DNA of 64,000 nt, taken from NCBI RefSeq assembly GCF_020708045.1, contig NZ_JAJFES010000001.1, positions 806,001 to 870,000 of the forward strand, in the 5' to 3' direction. Shown here in pieces: positions 48,446-58,586 of the stretch. A program made the position numbers and the translations under genes. The notes beneath the pieces were generated by a model. The model ran no database searches, was not told where the DNA came from, and saw only the letters and a program-made list of their open reading frames with translations. Position 1 is the first letter of the stretch. The number at the start of each line of letters is the position of its first letter. This DNA comes from Massilia sp. IC2-278. GTDB taxonomy: Bacteria; Pseudomonadota; Gammaproteobacteria; Burkholderiales; Burkholderiaceae_D.

Positions 48446-49267
48446 ATGCTTATGAAATCACTTCCCCTGTACGCGCTGGCCCTGCTGGCATCCGCACACG
48501 GCGTCGCAGCTGCCGCCGGCGGCGCTGCCGACGAACTCCCGACCATCGGCAACATCCACAACGGCCTGACCGTCGCCCGTCCCGACATGATTCCCGAAGG
48601 CGGCTGGTTCACCTCGGCCGAGCTGGGCGCGATCACCACCACCGGCAACACCACCGGCACCTCGGTGACCGGCAAGATCGACGCCCGCCACGAGACCGCC
48701 GACTGGAGCAACGAGTACATCCTTAGCGGCTACTTCAAGGAAGACGAGATCACCGACGACGACGGCGAACGCTACCGCCAGCGTTCGGCCGAGCGCTGGG
48801 CCTTGTCGGCCAAGGCCGCCTACAAGCTGATGAAGGAAGGCTCGCGCGCCTTTGTGTTGGGCTCGCACGTGAACGACAAGTTCGGCGCCTACACGCGCTA
48901 TACCTCGTTCGCGGTCGGTCACGGCTCGCAGCTGTTCAACACCGACACCAAGGCGCTCGACGTGGAAATCGGTCCGGGTTATTTCACCGGCCAGCGCGAG
49001 AGCGGCGACACCGAGAACGGCTTCACCGTGCGCGGCGCGGCGCGCTTCCGCTGGCAGGTCAGCCCCTCGGCGGCCTTCGTGCAGACCGTGAGCGTGGAGC
49101 GCGGCACCTCGAACGTGCACTCGATCGCGGAATCGGCATTGAGCACCAAGATCAACGACACGATGCAGATGAAGGCCGCCTTCAGCGCGCGCAACGACAC
49201 CAACGTCCCCGAGGACAAGAAGAACACCGATACGCAGACGTCGCTGACGCTGGTGTATTCGTTCTGA
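48446..49267 (+). CDS. DUF481 family outer-membrane protein
   Basis: 273 residues. A signal peptide (LPLYALALLASAHGVAAAA) is followed by alternating beta strands typical of YdiY-like DUF481 barrels: WFTSAELGAITTTGNTTGTSVTGKID, NEYILSGYFKEDEITDDDGER, and final strand TQTSLTLVYSF with C-terminal Phe. Role in E. coli unknown (salt- or stress-inducible). Two ATG codons two codons apart are possible (48446, 48452). The 274-base region upstream contains AT-rich GATACGATAATG resembling a -10 element. Confidence 0.88.
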   Translation: MLMKSLPLYALALLASAHGVAAAAGGAADELPTIGNIHNGLTVARPDMIPEGGWFTSAELGAITTTGNTTGTSVTGKIDARHETADWSNEYILSGYFKEDEITDDDGERYRQRSAERWALSAKAAYKLMKEGSRAFVLGSHVNDKFGAYTRYTSFAVGHGSQLFNTDTKALDVEIGPGYFTGQRESGDTENGFTVRGAARFRWQVSPSAAFVQTVSVERGTSNVHSIAESALSTKINDTMQMKAAFSARNDTNVPEDKKNTDTQTSLTLVYSF

Positions 49268-49312
49268 CTGCTTCGCCGGCCGGCACGCGTTCGGCCTATG
49301 CTCGAGCAGTCC

Positions 49313-49457
49313 CGTAGGGTGGACTCCCGAGTCCACGCGGTCGTGCCACAGAACACCGCAACGCTTGCGAACGTCCTCGCCTGCATGCAGTGCAGGCTGT
49401 GAACCCCATTCCGATAGGCCCGGGCACTACCGCGTGGACTCGGGAGTCCACCCTACG
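49313..49457. repeat. REPIN-like inverted pair of REP palindromes (locus C)
   Basis: Left: GTGGACTC (49319-49326), loop CC, GAGTCCAC (49329-49336), preceded by CGTAGG. Right: GTGGACTC (49434-49441), loop GG, GAGTCCAC (49444-49451), followed by CCTACGG. Compared with locus B, two stem positions differ and both partners changed with them. Confidence 0.85.
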
Positions 49458-49466
49458 GACTGCAAC

Positions 49467-49487
49467 GGCGCCGTGCAGCACGGCGCC
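49467..49487. terminator. terminator-like hairpin after the MHS transporter gene
   Basis: GGCGCCGTG (49467-49475), loop CAG, CACGGCGCC (49479-49487). A nine-base GC stem without a T-run, seven bases from the transporter stop. It probably acts for the minus-strand operon. Confidence 0.6.
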
Positions 49488-49494
49488 GCCTCCC

Positions 49495-50787
49495 TTACTC
49501 CGCCACCGCCTTCTCGCGCACGTGCTCGCGCGCCTTGCCGCTGGTGAGGATCAGCGCCACCAGGCTCAGCAAGGCCGCACCCGACAGGTACCAGCCCACC
49601 GACGCGATCCCGTACTCGGTCGCCAGCTTGGTCGCGATGTAGGGCGCCAGCGAGGCGCCCAGGATGCCGGCCAGGTTGAAGGTCAGCGAGGCGCCGGTGT
49701 AGCGCACCGCCGGCGGGAACAGCTCGGCCAGCAGTGTGCCGAGCGGCCCGTAGGTCAGCCCCATCAGGCCCAGGCCGATGATCATGAACAGCATCACGGT
49801 GCCCATGTGGCCCGACACGAACAGCTGGCCGAAGGTCAGGCCGAAGAGGATGATCCCGAGCGTCACCGCGATCATCGCCGCGCGCCGGCCGAAGCGGTCG
49901 GCGATCAGTGCCGACGGCGGGATCGTCAGGCCGAAGAACACCACCGCGCCCAGCTGCATGAACAGGAAGTCGGTGCGCGAGAAGCCCAGGCTGGTGGTGC
50001 CCCAGCTCAGCGCGAATACTGTCATCAGGTAGAACAGCACGAAGGTCGACAGCGCCATCAGCGTGCCCAGCACCAGCGGGCCGCCGTGGTCGCGCAGCAC
50101 GGCCAAGACCGGCACCTTCACGCGCTCGCCGCGATCGAGCACTTTCTGGAAGTCGGGCGTTTCGGTGATCTTCAGGCGCACGTACAGGCCGACGGCCACC
50201 AGGATCGCGCTGGCCAGGAAGGGCACGCGCCAGCCCCAGGCGAAGAACTGGTCTTCGCTCAGGGTCTGCGTGAGCAGCAGGAAGGTGCCGCCCGACAGGA
50301 AGAAGCCGATCGGCGCGCCCAGCTGCGGGAACATGCCGTACCAGGCGCGCTTGCCCGGCGGCGCATTCTCGGTGGCGAGCAGCACCGCCCCGCCCCATTC
50401 GCCGCCCAGGCCCAGGCCCTGGCCGAAGCGGCACAGGGCAAGCAGCAGCGGCGCCAGCGTGCCGATGGCAGCGTAGGTCGGCAGCAGGCCGATCACGATG
50501 GTCGAGATACCCATGGTCAGCAGGGCCGCCACCAGCGTGGCTTTACGGCCGATGCGGTCGCCGTAGTGGCCGAACACGGCCGAGCCGATCGGGCGCGCGA
50601 AGAAGGCGATCGCGAAGGTGGCAAACGACTGCAGCATGGCGGCAGTCGGGTCCGAGCCCGGGAAGAACAGCTTCGGGAAGACCAGCACCGCCGCCGTGGC
50701 GTAGATGTAGAAGTCGAAGAATTCGATGGTGGTGCCGATCAGGCTTGCGAACAAAACCGTGCGCGCGCGGTTCTTCGGCGCGGTCAT
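49495..50787 (-). CDS. MFS transporter, metabolite:H+ symporter (MHS) type
   Basis: 430 residues, 12 membrane segments. TIEFFDFYIYATAAVLVFPKLFFP at the start, FFARPIGSAVFGHYGDRIGRK (loop 2-3 motif) and CRFGQGLGLGGEWGGAVLLATENAP are hallmarks of MHS proteins, which take up dicarboxylates, shikimate, betaine or similar. The substrate is not predictable. Start ATG at 50787 overlaps the thioredoxin stop (ATGA), so both are made from one transcript, an unusual partnership. Confidence 0.9.
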   Translation of the reverse strand: MTAPKNRARTVLFASLIGTTIEFFDFYIYATAAVLVFPKLFFPGSDPTAAMLQSFATFAIAFFARPIGSAVFGHYGDRIGRKATLVAALLTMGISTIVIGLLPTYAAIGTLAPLLLALCRFGQGLGLGGEWGGAVLLATENAPPGKRAWYGMFPQLGAPIGFFLSGGTFLLLTQTLSEDQFFAWGWRVPFLASAILVAVGLYVRLKITETPDFQKVLDRGERVKVPVLAVLRDHGGPLVLGTLMALSTFVLFYLMTVFALSWGTTSLGFSRTDFLFMQLGAVVFFGLTIPPSALIADRFGRRAAMIAVTLGIILFGLTFGQLFVSGHMGTVMLFMIIGLGLMGLTYGPLGTLLAELFPPAVRYTGASLTFNLAGILGASLAPYIATKLATEYGIASVGWYLSGAALLSLVALILTSGKAREHVREKAVAE

Positions 50788-51101
50788 GGATTGCCCGCCT
50801 TGCTCAAGGCCTGACGGACTTCGTCGGCGTCGACCGGGCGGGTCACGCGCGCCACTTCCACGCCGTCCTTCATGACCACCACGGTCGGCCACAGCTTGAT
50901 GCGGAACGAGCGGCCCAGCGGCCGGCCGGGGCCATCCTCGACCTTGATGTGTTTCGCCTGCGGGTAGTCCTGCAAGGCCTGCTCGATCAGCGGTTCGCCG
51001 GCGCGGCAATAGCCGCACCAGTTGGTGCCGAAGTCGAGGGCGGTGATGCCGGAGGCCGCATCTATCGCGCTGCGCTCCGGCTGGGTTGTTTCATAGGTCA
51101 T
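50784..51101 (-). CDS. thioredoxin-family protein
   Basis: 105 residues with the active site WCGYC (usual thioredoxin is WCGPC) in DFGTNWCGYCRAGEPLI near residue 28, and the cis-Pro in IKLWPTVVVMKDG near 70. No signal peptide, so it acts in the cytosol. It reduces disulfides; the Tyr between the cysteines suggests a different redox potential. It is the first gene of a coupled unit with the MHS transporter. Confidence 0.88.
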   Translation of the reverse strand: MTYETTQPERSAIDAASGITALDFGTNWCGYCRAGEPLIEQALQDYPQAKHIKVEDGPGRPLGRSFRIKLWPTVVVMKDGVEVARVTRPVDADEVRQALSKAGNP

Positions 51102-51180
51102 ACGTTGGCTCCTCCATGGTGTTTTATGTAATAAGCCTACCTCAAAACGCCATGGAAGAGTTAGTCGTGCAACTTTTCAT

Positions 51181-51462
51181 TCAATGCGCATGGCCCTCCT
51201 CGCTTTCGCAATGGTGCGGCTGCTCGCGGCACAGGCGTTCCTGGGCCTGCAAAGCGAGACGCCGTGCCTCGACTTGTTCCTTCGTGCGCGCCGGCGCCAG
51301 GATCTCGTCCTGGGTAAACACGCGCCCGTTCTTGATCACCAGGCGCACGTCGGCGGCCGCCTTCAGGTCCTGCAGCGGGTTGCCGTTCACGACGATCAGG
51401 TCGGCCAGCTTGTCCTTCTCGATTGCCAGGTCGTTGCCTACGCGTGCGATGTGGGGAATCAT
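51181..51462 (-). pseudogene. C-terminal remnant of an amidohydrolase
   Basis: 93 residues that match only the end of imidazolonepropionase-like amidohydrolases: IEKDKLADLIVVNGNPLQDL, then VRLVIKNGRVFTQDE. The metal-binding N-terminal part (HxH, Lys/His/Asp ligands) is absent. A stop codon lies four codons before the first Met in the same frame, and no continuation is found upstream or beyond the transposase gene. It is therefore a truncated gene, probably from a deletion linked to the adjacent mobile element. Confidence 0.75.
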
Positions 51463-51859
51463 CGGGGAGGGTTAAGTGCAAGGAAACTTCAGACGCCACC
51501 GGTGGCGGGCTGATGTCCTTCATGTTCGTAACGCTGGCGTGAACTTGTTATAGCTGTGCCTAGTCATATGAACATGAGTACAAATATTTCATTAGCGAGA
51601 CCGCGCAGGCACGTAGCCTTTGGACAAACGTTTTGCGAGACCGAGACCGAGACCGAGACCGAGACTGCGGTAGCAGGTCAACTCCAAATACGGCCGAGGA
51701 CGGCCAGCATTGCTGCTTGTTAGACGCCTTGCGCCCCGAAATCCAAGTCGTTCCGCAGGCGTCTTGTGCAAGCAACGGGCGTTTGCCGGATGTCGGAAGC
51801 TACAACTACGCTAACCGGAAGCGAACCAACAGCCGGATGACTCCGGTTGAGGAGGCGCT
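51463..51859. other. gene-free region left of tnpB with hexanucleotide repeat
   Basis: 397 bases of lower GC. It includes the 14-base palindrome CGCCACCGGTGGCG near 51491 and five tandem copies of GAGACC (last one GAGACT) at 51637-51666. It also has AGACGCC/GGCGTCT (about 51720 and 51753), a wide inverted repeat. It probably contains the left end of the TnpB element, but the exact end could not be fixed. Confidence 0.5.
51637..51666 (+). repeat. tandem hexanucleotide repeat GAGACC x5
   Basis: Five head-to-tail GAGACC units, the last with one change. Not coding. Such short tandem tracts are prone to slippage. Confidence 0.9.
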
Positions 51860-53056
51860 ATGCTCCTAGCGCACCGCATCTGTCTCGATCCTAGCAAAGT
51901 TCAGGCAACACATCTGGCGCGCGCTGCCGGAACTGCTCGATTCGCCTATAACTGGGCATTGAACGAGTGGCAGCGGCAGTACGAAGCATACAAAGGGAAT
52001 CCTACCTTGCCGAAGCCGAACGCGGCAGCATTGCGGCGCCAGCTCAACGCTATCAAGCGTGCACAATTCCCCTGGATGCTGGAGGTGACTAAAAACGCGC
52101 CGCAGATGGCGATCATCCAGCTCGGCCGAGCTTTCCAGAATTTCTTCGAAAAGCGGGCACGCTACCCGAAGTTCCGACGCAAAGGCTGCGACGACCGGTT
52201 TTCGGTTACTAACGACCAGTTACGCATAGCAGGACAGCGCATCCGTATTCCCAAGCTCGGTTGGCTGAAGATGCGGGAAGCTTTGCGGTTTTCAGGACGA
52301 ATTATCTCCGCGTCTATCTCACGCGTTGCCGATCATTGGTATGCCAGCGTCACTGTCGACACCGAACTCCGACCATCGCAAGCCGAGAATCAAGGCGCGG
52401 TGGGGATCGATCTGGGTGTAACGCATTTGGCTACCTTATCGACAGGCGAAATTGTCTCCGGCCCTAAAGCTCTGGGTGCCTTGCTCGGTCGCGTGCGGCG
52501 TCTGTCACGCAGCCTGTCACGCAAGATAAAAGGTTCGCGCAATCGTAACAAGGCGAGAGGCAAGCTGGCACGGTTGCACTGCAGGATCGCCAATGTGCGA
52601 GCTAACGGCCTGCATCAGTTCACCACCAGCATCACCCGACGTTTCCACACCATTGGTATCGAAGACTTATACGTCAAGGGCATGCTCGGTAACCGCCGTC
52701 TGTCGCGGGCGGTTGCCGACATGGGGTTTAGTACGCTACGCCGCCAGCTCGAGTACAAAGCAAAGCTTTATGGCAGCCAAGTGATCATCGCGGATCGCTG
52801 GTACGCCAGTAGCAAGACGTGCTCAAGCTGTGGAAGCAAGTTCGACAAGCTCAGCTTGGGAATGCGACAGTGGACCTGTCCAGAATGCGCAACACTCCAC
52901 AGTAGGGATATCAATGCGGCAATTAATCTGAGAAACATCGCGGTGAGTTCCACCGTGTCGGCCTGTCGAGGGGAAGGCACTGGTCCTGCGCGTGAGCGCA
53001 GGGCGAAACCGGCCCCAGTGAAGCAGGAACCCAGCAAAGAAGCTGGCTGTGCTTAG
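51860..53056 (+). CDS. tnpB: TnpB, RNA-guided endonuclease of IS200/IS605-type elements
   Basis: 398 residues, full length for TnpB. The N-terminus (HRICLDPSKVQATHLARAAGTARFAYNWAL) is the classical OrfB helix-turn-helix region. RuvC residues are all present: Asp in GIDLGVTHLATL near 190, Glu in IGIEDLYVKG near 268, Asp in SRDINAAINL near 350. The four-Cys zinc finger (CSSCG, CPEC) lies before the last Asp. GGAGG precedes the ATG. No tnpA transposase is present, so the element is solo or immobile. GC content and codon use are clearly lower than in the neighbours, indicating transfer. An omega-RNA is expected over the 3' end. Confidence 0.93.
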   Translation: MLLAHRICLDPSKVQATHLARAAGTARFAYNWALNEWQRQYEAYKGNPTLPKPNAAALRRQLNAIKRAQFPWMLEVTKNAPQMAIIQLGRAFQNFFEKRARYPKFRRKGCDDRFSVTNDQLRIAGQRIRIPKLGWLKMREALRFSGRIISASISRVADHWYASVTVDTELRPSQAENQGAVGIDLGVTHLATLSTGEIVSGPKALGALLGRVRRLSRSLSRKIKGSRNRNKARGKLARLHCRIANVRANGLHQFTTSITRRFHTIGIEDLYVKGMLGNRRLSRAVADMGFSTLRRQLEYKAKLYGSQVIIADRWYASSKTCSSCGSKFDKLSLGMRQWTCPECATLHSRDINAAINLRNIAVSSTVSACRGEGTGPARERRAKPAPVKQEPSKEAGCA

Positions 53057-53102
53057 CTTCGTGTCAGCCTGGGAGAACGGAAGATGTCTTCGTCGGTACT
53101 GA

Positions 53103-53119
53103 AGTGGGCAGTGCCCACT
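53103..53119 (+). repeat. hairpin at likely right end of the TnpB element
   Basis: AGTGGGC (53103-53109), loop AGT, GCCCACT (53113-53119). In this family such a hairpin marks the right end and the 3' part of the guide RNA scaffold. Its stem resembles the chromosomal REP core GTGGGCAC/GTGCCCAC. Confidence 0.5.
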
Positions 53120-53374
53120 AGCAAATAATGCGCTGGGTTCCAGTCGAAAGGTGCTTTGCCGTTTGCCGTGCAGGTGGAGAGGACTGCTGGATTGGTGTAG
53201 GACCTCTCTGACTGCGTACATCGAGGCTGATTTCGCGCAAGTTTTCCTGCGGACTGACGGAATATTTATGAGCACAGCTGCATATAAGAAATGCAAGCAG
53301 AAGGTGAAGTGCTTAACGGACTATGCCCGGGGCCGCTGGCATATTGGATTCAAACTCGTCAATAGGAGGCCATC
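53120..53374. other. gene-free region right of the TnpB element
   Basis: 255 bases of lower GC between the element and the DUF3606 gene. Open frames here have no family likeness and atypical codon use. Apart from the AGGAGG at 53365-53370 serving the next gene, no feature was found. Confidence 0.5.
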
Positions 53375-53554
53375 ATGTCCGACAATCTGCAAAACCGCGG
53401 CCAACAAGACCGTTCCCGTATCAACGTGCACGAGGACTACGAAGTGCGCCACTGGACCGAAGCGCTGGGCGTGTCCAAGGAAGAGCTCGAAAAAGCCGTG
53501 AAAGCGGTCGGCCCTTCGGTCAGCGCCGTGCGCGAACACCTCGGTAAAAAGTAA
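53375..53554 (+). CDS. DUF3606 domain small protein
   Basis: 59 residues. The pattern RINVHEDYEVRHWTEALGVSKEELEKAVKAVG is the DUF3606 core, predicted as a short helical bundle. AGGAGG lies five bases before the ATG. Such tiny proteins are common in soil betaproteobacteria and are often stress-induced; function unknown. The MscS channel and SDR genes follow on the same strand, with 163 bases before the former. Confidence 0.85.
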   Translation: MSDNLQNRGQQDRSRINVHEDYEVRHWTEALGVSKEELEKAVKAVGPSVSAVREHLGKK

Positions 53555-53717
53555 GACGCAGCTTCCCCCGGACGCTTCGTGCGTCCATCCCCTGCCGCGC
53601 CTGGCCCGGCTTCCGGCCCGCCAGCCGCGGCAGCGCACCCGGCGGCCCGCGCCGCCGGCGCTTGCCGCCATTCGTCCGCGCGCCCTTGCGCCACCTCTTC
53701 CATGAAAGGAGCCCAAT

Positions 53718-54860
53718 GTGGATATCCGCGCCTTTATCGCATCCCTCGACATCTCGCTGACGAACGCCCTGTTCGCCGCCGGCCTGGCAGTGGCCGCCTT
53801 CCTCGCCATCCATACCGCGCTGGTCCTGTTCCGGCGCCGCCTCGACCAGCTGAGCGACGAAGCCGCCCACCGTCCGGTCGCCGAAGTGCTGCGCCGCACC
53901 CTGGCCCGCACCAGCAACCTGGTGGTGCTGGCCACCGCCATCCTGATCGGCCTGTCCGCCCTCGACCTGCCGCCGCCCTGGAACGCGCGCGTCGGCCACC
54001 TGTGGTTCCTGACCCTCGGCCTGCAGCTGGCGATCTACCTGCACAATGCGGTCAAGGTCACGGCCAGCCGCTACTTCCGCACCCATTCGCATCACGGCAA
54101 CGACGGCCAGGTGACGATCGCCCACACCCTCATCATCTGGGTGCTGCAGACGGCGGTCTGGGTGATCTTTGCCCTCGCGCTGCTGTCGAACATGGGGATC
54201 GACGTCAGCACCTTTGTTGCCAGCCTCGGTATCGGCGGTATCGCCATCGCGCTGGCGGTGCAGAACGTGCTGGGCGATCTGTTCGCCTCGCTCTCGATCG
54301 CGCTCGACAAGCCCTTCGAGGTGGGCGACTTCATCTCCACCGGCAGCATCTCGGGCACGGTGGAAAAGGTCGGCCTGAAGACAACCCGCATCCGCGCCTC
54401 GAGCGGCGAGCAGATCGTGATCTCGAACGCCTCGCTGCTGAAGGACACGGTGTCGAACTTCAAGCGCATGCAGACGCGGCGCGTGGTGTTCAACCTGCGC
54501 GCCCATCCCGACACGCCGGCGGCGCTGGCGGCGAAGGTGCCGGAGGCGGTCAAGGCCATCATCGAGGCGCAGGACCAGGTGATCTTCGGCCGCGCCCACC
54601 TGAGCAAGTACGACCAGAACTTCATCGAGTACGAAGTCGTCTACACCATGCAGACCGCGGACTACGATTTGTTCATGAATACCCAGCAGGCAATCCTGCT
54701 GGCGGCGATGCAGATGTTCGCCGAGCTGAACATCTCGACCGCGCCGCGCGCCCAGCAACTGCTGCTGCAGGAAGCGCTGGTCGACGCCGCACCCGAACTC
54801 CCGGCCGAAGGCCGGGTCCGACCGCCGGCAACCCTGCGCAGCCTGCCGCATGGCGCCTGA
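53718..54860 (+). CDS. MscS-family mechanosensitive channel (second copy)
   Basis: 380 residues, GTG start with AAGGAG six bases upstream. Four N-terminal membrane segments, pore helix STFVASLGIGGIAIALAVQNVLGDLFASLSIALDKPF, then the beta domain VGDFISTGSISGTVEKVGLKTTRIR and alpha/beta end domain. The pore and beta domain differ by only a few residues from the channel at 39253-40347, showing duplication. The 43-base gap to the SDR gene suggests co-transcription in an osmotic or general stress unit. Confidence 0.92.
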   Translation: MDIRAFIASLDISLTNALFAAGLAVAAFLAIHTALVLFRRRLDQLSDEAAHRPVAEVLRRTLARTSNLVVLATAILIGLSALDLPPPWNARVGHLWFLTLGLQLAIYLHNAVKVTASRYFRTHSHHGNDGQVTIAHTLIIWVLQTAVWVIFALALLSNMGIDVSTFVASLGIGGIAIALAVQNVLGDLFASLSIALDKPFEVGDFISTGSISGTVEKVGLKTTRIRASSGEQIVISNASLLKDTVSNFKRMQTRRVVFNLRAHPDTPAALAAKVPEAVKAIIEAQDQVIFGRAHLSKYDQNFIEYEVVYTMQTADYDLFMNTQQAILLAAMQMFAELNISTAPRAQQLLLQEALVDAAPELPAEGRVRPPATLRSLPHGA

Positions 54861-54903
54861 GGTTCCGGTCCACCAATCGATTGACGCAAGGAGGAATGTT
54901 TCG

Positions 54904-55743
54904 ATGAACCAGCCCACGCAACAACAGCAGCCACCCGGTACTGAATCGCAACTGACGCCGAAGGCCGACCACGGCGAGACCAGCTACCAGGGTTCCGGCA
55001 AGCTCCAGGACAAGGCCACCATCATCACCGGTGGCGACAGCGGCATCGGCCGCGCCGTCGCCCTCGCCTTTGCGCGCGAAGGGGCCGACGTGCTGATCGC
55101 CTACCTGAACGAGCACGACGACGCGAAGGAAACCGCGCGCCTGGTCGAGGAAGCCGGCCGCAAGGCCGTGCTGGTGCCGGGCGACATCGCCGACCCGGCC
55201 CACTGCCGCGCCATCGTCGACAAGGCGGTGCAGGAGTTCGGCCGCATCGACGTGCTGGTGAACAATGCCGCCTTCCAGATGACGCGCGAGTCGCTGGAAG
55301 AGATTCCCGACGAAGAATGGGACTACACCTTCCAGGTGAACATCACGGCCATGTTCCACATCTGCAAAGCGGCGGTGAAGCACATGAAGCCGGGTTCCTC
55401 GATCATCAACACCAGCTCGATCAATTCCGACAAGCCGAAGCCGACCCTGCTCGCCTATGCCACGACCAAGGGCGCGATCGCCAACTTCACGGCCGGCCTG
55501 GCCCAGCTGCTGGCGGACAAGGGCATCCGCGCGAATTCGGTGGCGCCGGGGCCGATCTGGACACCGCTGATTCCGTCGACCATGCCGCCGGAGGAAGTGG
55601 AAAGTTTCGGCTCGCAGGTGCCGATGAAGCGGCCGGGGCAGCCGGCCGAAGTGGCGCCGGTGTACGTGATGCTGGCGTCGGACCAGGCGAGTTATGTGTC
55701 GGGTGCGCGGATCGCGGTGACGGGTGGGACGCCGATTTTGTAA
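54904..55743 (+). CDS. SDR family oxidoreductase, general-stress (YghA/YhdF-like) type
   Basis: 279 residues; ATG at 54904 with AGGAGG upstream. The N-terminal extension of about 35 residues (Gln/Pro-rich, ending YQGSGKLQDK) is typical of the stress-induced SDR group. Cofactor motif TGGDSGIG is at about residues 42-49, NNAA near 122, catalytic Ser in NTSSINS near 168 and Y-x-x-x-K in AYATTK near 184. It reduces or oxidises an alcohol/aldehyde using NAD(P)H; substrate unknown. Confidence 0.92.
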   Translation: MNQPTQQQQPPGTESQLTPKADHGETSYQGSGKLQDKATIITGGDSGIGRAVALAFAREGADVLIAYLNEHDDAKETARLVEEAGRKAVLVPGDIADPAHCRAIVDKAVQEFGRIDVLVNNAAFQMTRESLEEIPDEEWDYTFQVNITAMFHICKAAVKHMKPGSSIINTSSINSDKPKPTLLAYATTKGAIANFTAGLAQLLADKGIRANSVAPGPIWTPLIPSTMPPEEVESFGSQVPMKRPGQPAEVAPVYVMLASDQASYVSGARIAVTGGTPIL

Positions 55744-55769
55744 GCTTCGCACCAGCCCGTAACGGCGAC

Positions 55770-55949
55770 GGTACGGTGGGCACTCCGTGCCCACGCGGAA
55801 GCTGGCGCGGTGTTGGCGTCCGAGCCGATCGAAAAACAAGCGCCGCGTTGACGCATCCAGAAGCGTCAACGCGGCGCTTCCGTTTCGGCGTATTACAGCG
55901 CTATCACCGCGCGCCATTCCGCGTGGGCACGGCGTGCCCACCGTACGGT
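55770..55949. repeat. REPIN-like inverted pair of REP palindromes (locus D)
   Basis: Left: GTGGGCAC (55776-55783), loop TCC, GTGCCCAC (55787-55794). Right: GTGGGCAC (55923-55930), loop GGC, GTGCCCAC (55934-55941). The flanks read CCGTACGG where other loci have CCCTACGG. The pair encloses a separate long hairpin. Confidence 0.85.
55838..55879. terminator. 17-base perfect hairpin nested between REP copies
   Basis: AAGCGCCGCGTTGACGC (55838-55854) pairs without mismatch with its complement at 55863-55879 across an eight-base loop. AAAAAC precedes it, so on the minus strand it ends in GTTTTTC-like sequence and can terminate the PBP gene; on the plus strand it may end the SDR transcript. Confidence 0.65.
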
Positions 55950-56020
55950 TCAAGCCATCGGCTTCGGCGGCGAATCGACCCCCGCCATTCCGTTGAAGCC
56001 CAGCAGCGTCGATGGACGGA

Positions 56021-58498
<2,478 letters not shown>

Positions 58499-58586
58499 GT
58501 ATAGCCGACCCCGGCCAAGTTCCTGACTTGCAACGGCACGCGTGCAGCGTTACCAAAATTAGAACGGTTTCCGCTATGATAATGGT

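Larger units (their letters stand above)
51860..53119 (+). mobile_element. solo-tnpB IS200/IS605-family element (ends approximate)
   Basis: The extent is set by the tnpB gene and the hairpin 47-63 bases after its stop. The left end is probably 50-150 bases before the gene but was not resolved. IS200/IS605 elements have no terminal inverted repeats, only subterminal hairpins, which fits. Confidence 0.6.

Noticed and set aside
52823..53296. 157-residue minus-strand frame across the tnpB 3' end
   Set aside because: It lies opposite the conserved zinc-finger region of tnpB and shows no family likeness; a shadow frame.
53151..53501. 116-residue plus-strand frame before and across the DUF3606 gene
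   Set aside because: It overlaps the well-supported DUF3606 gene in another frame and has no family likeness.
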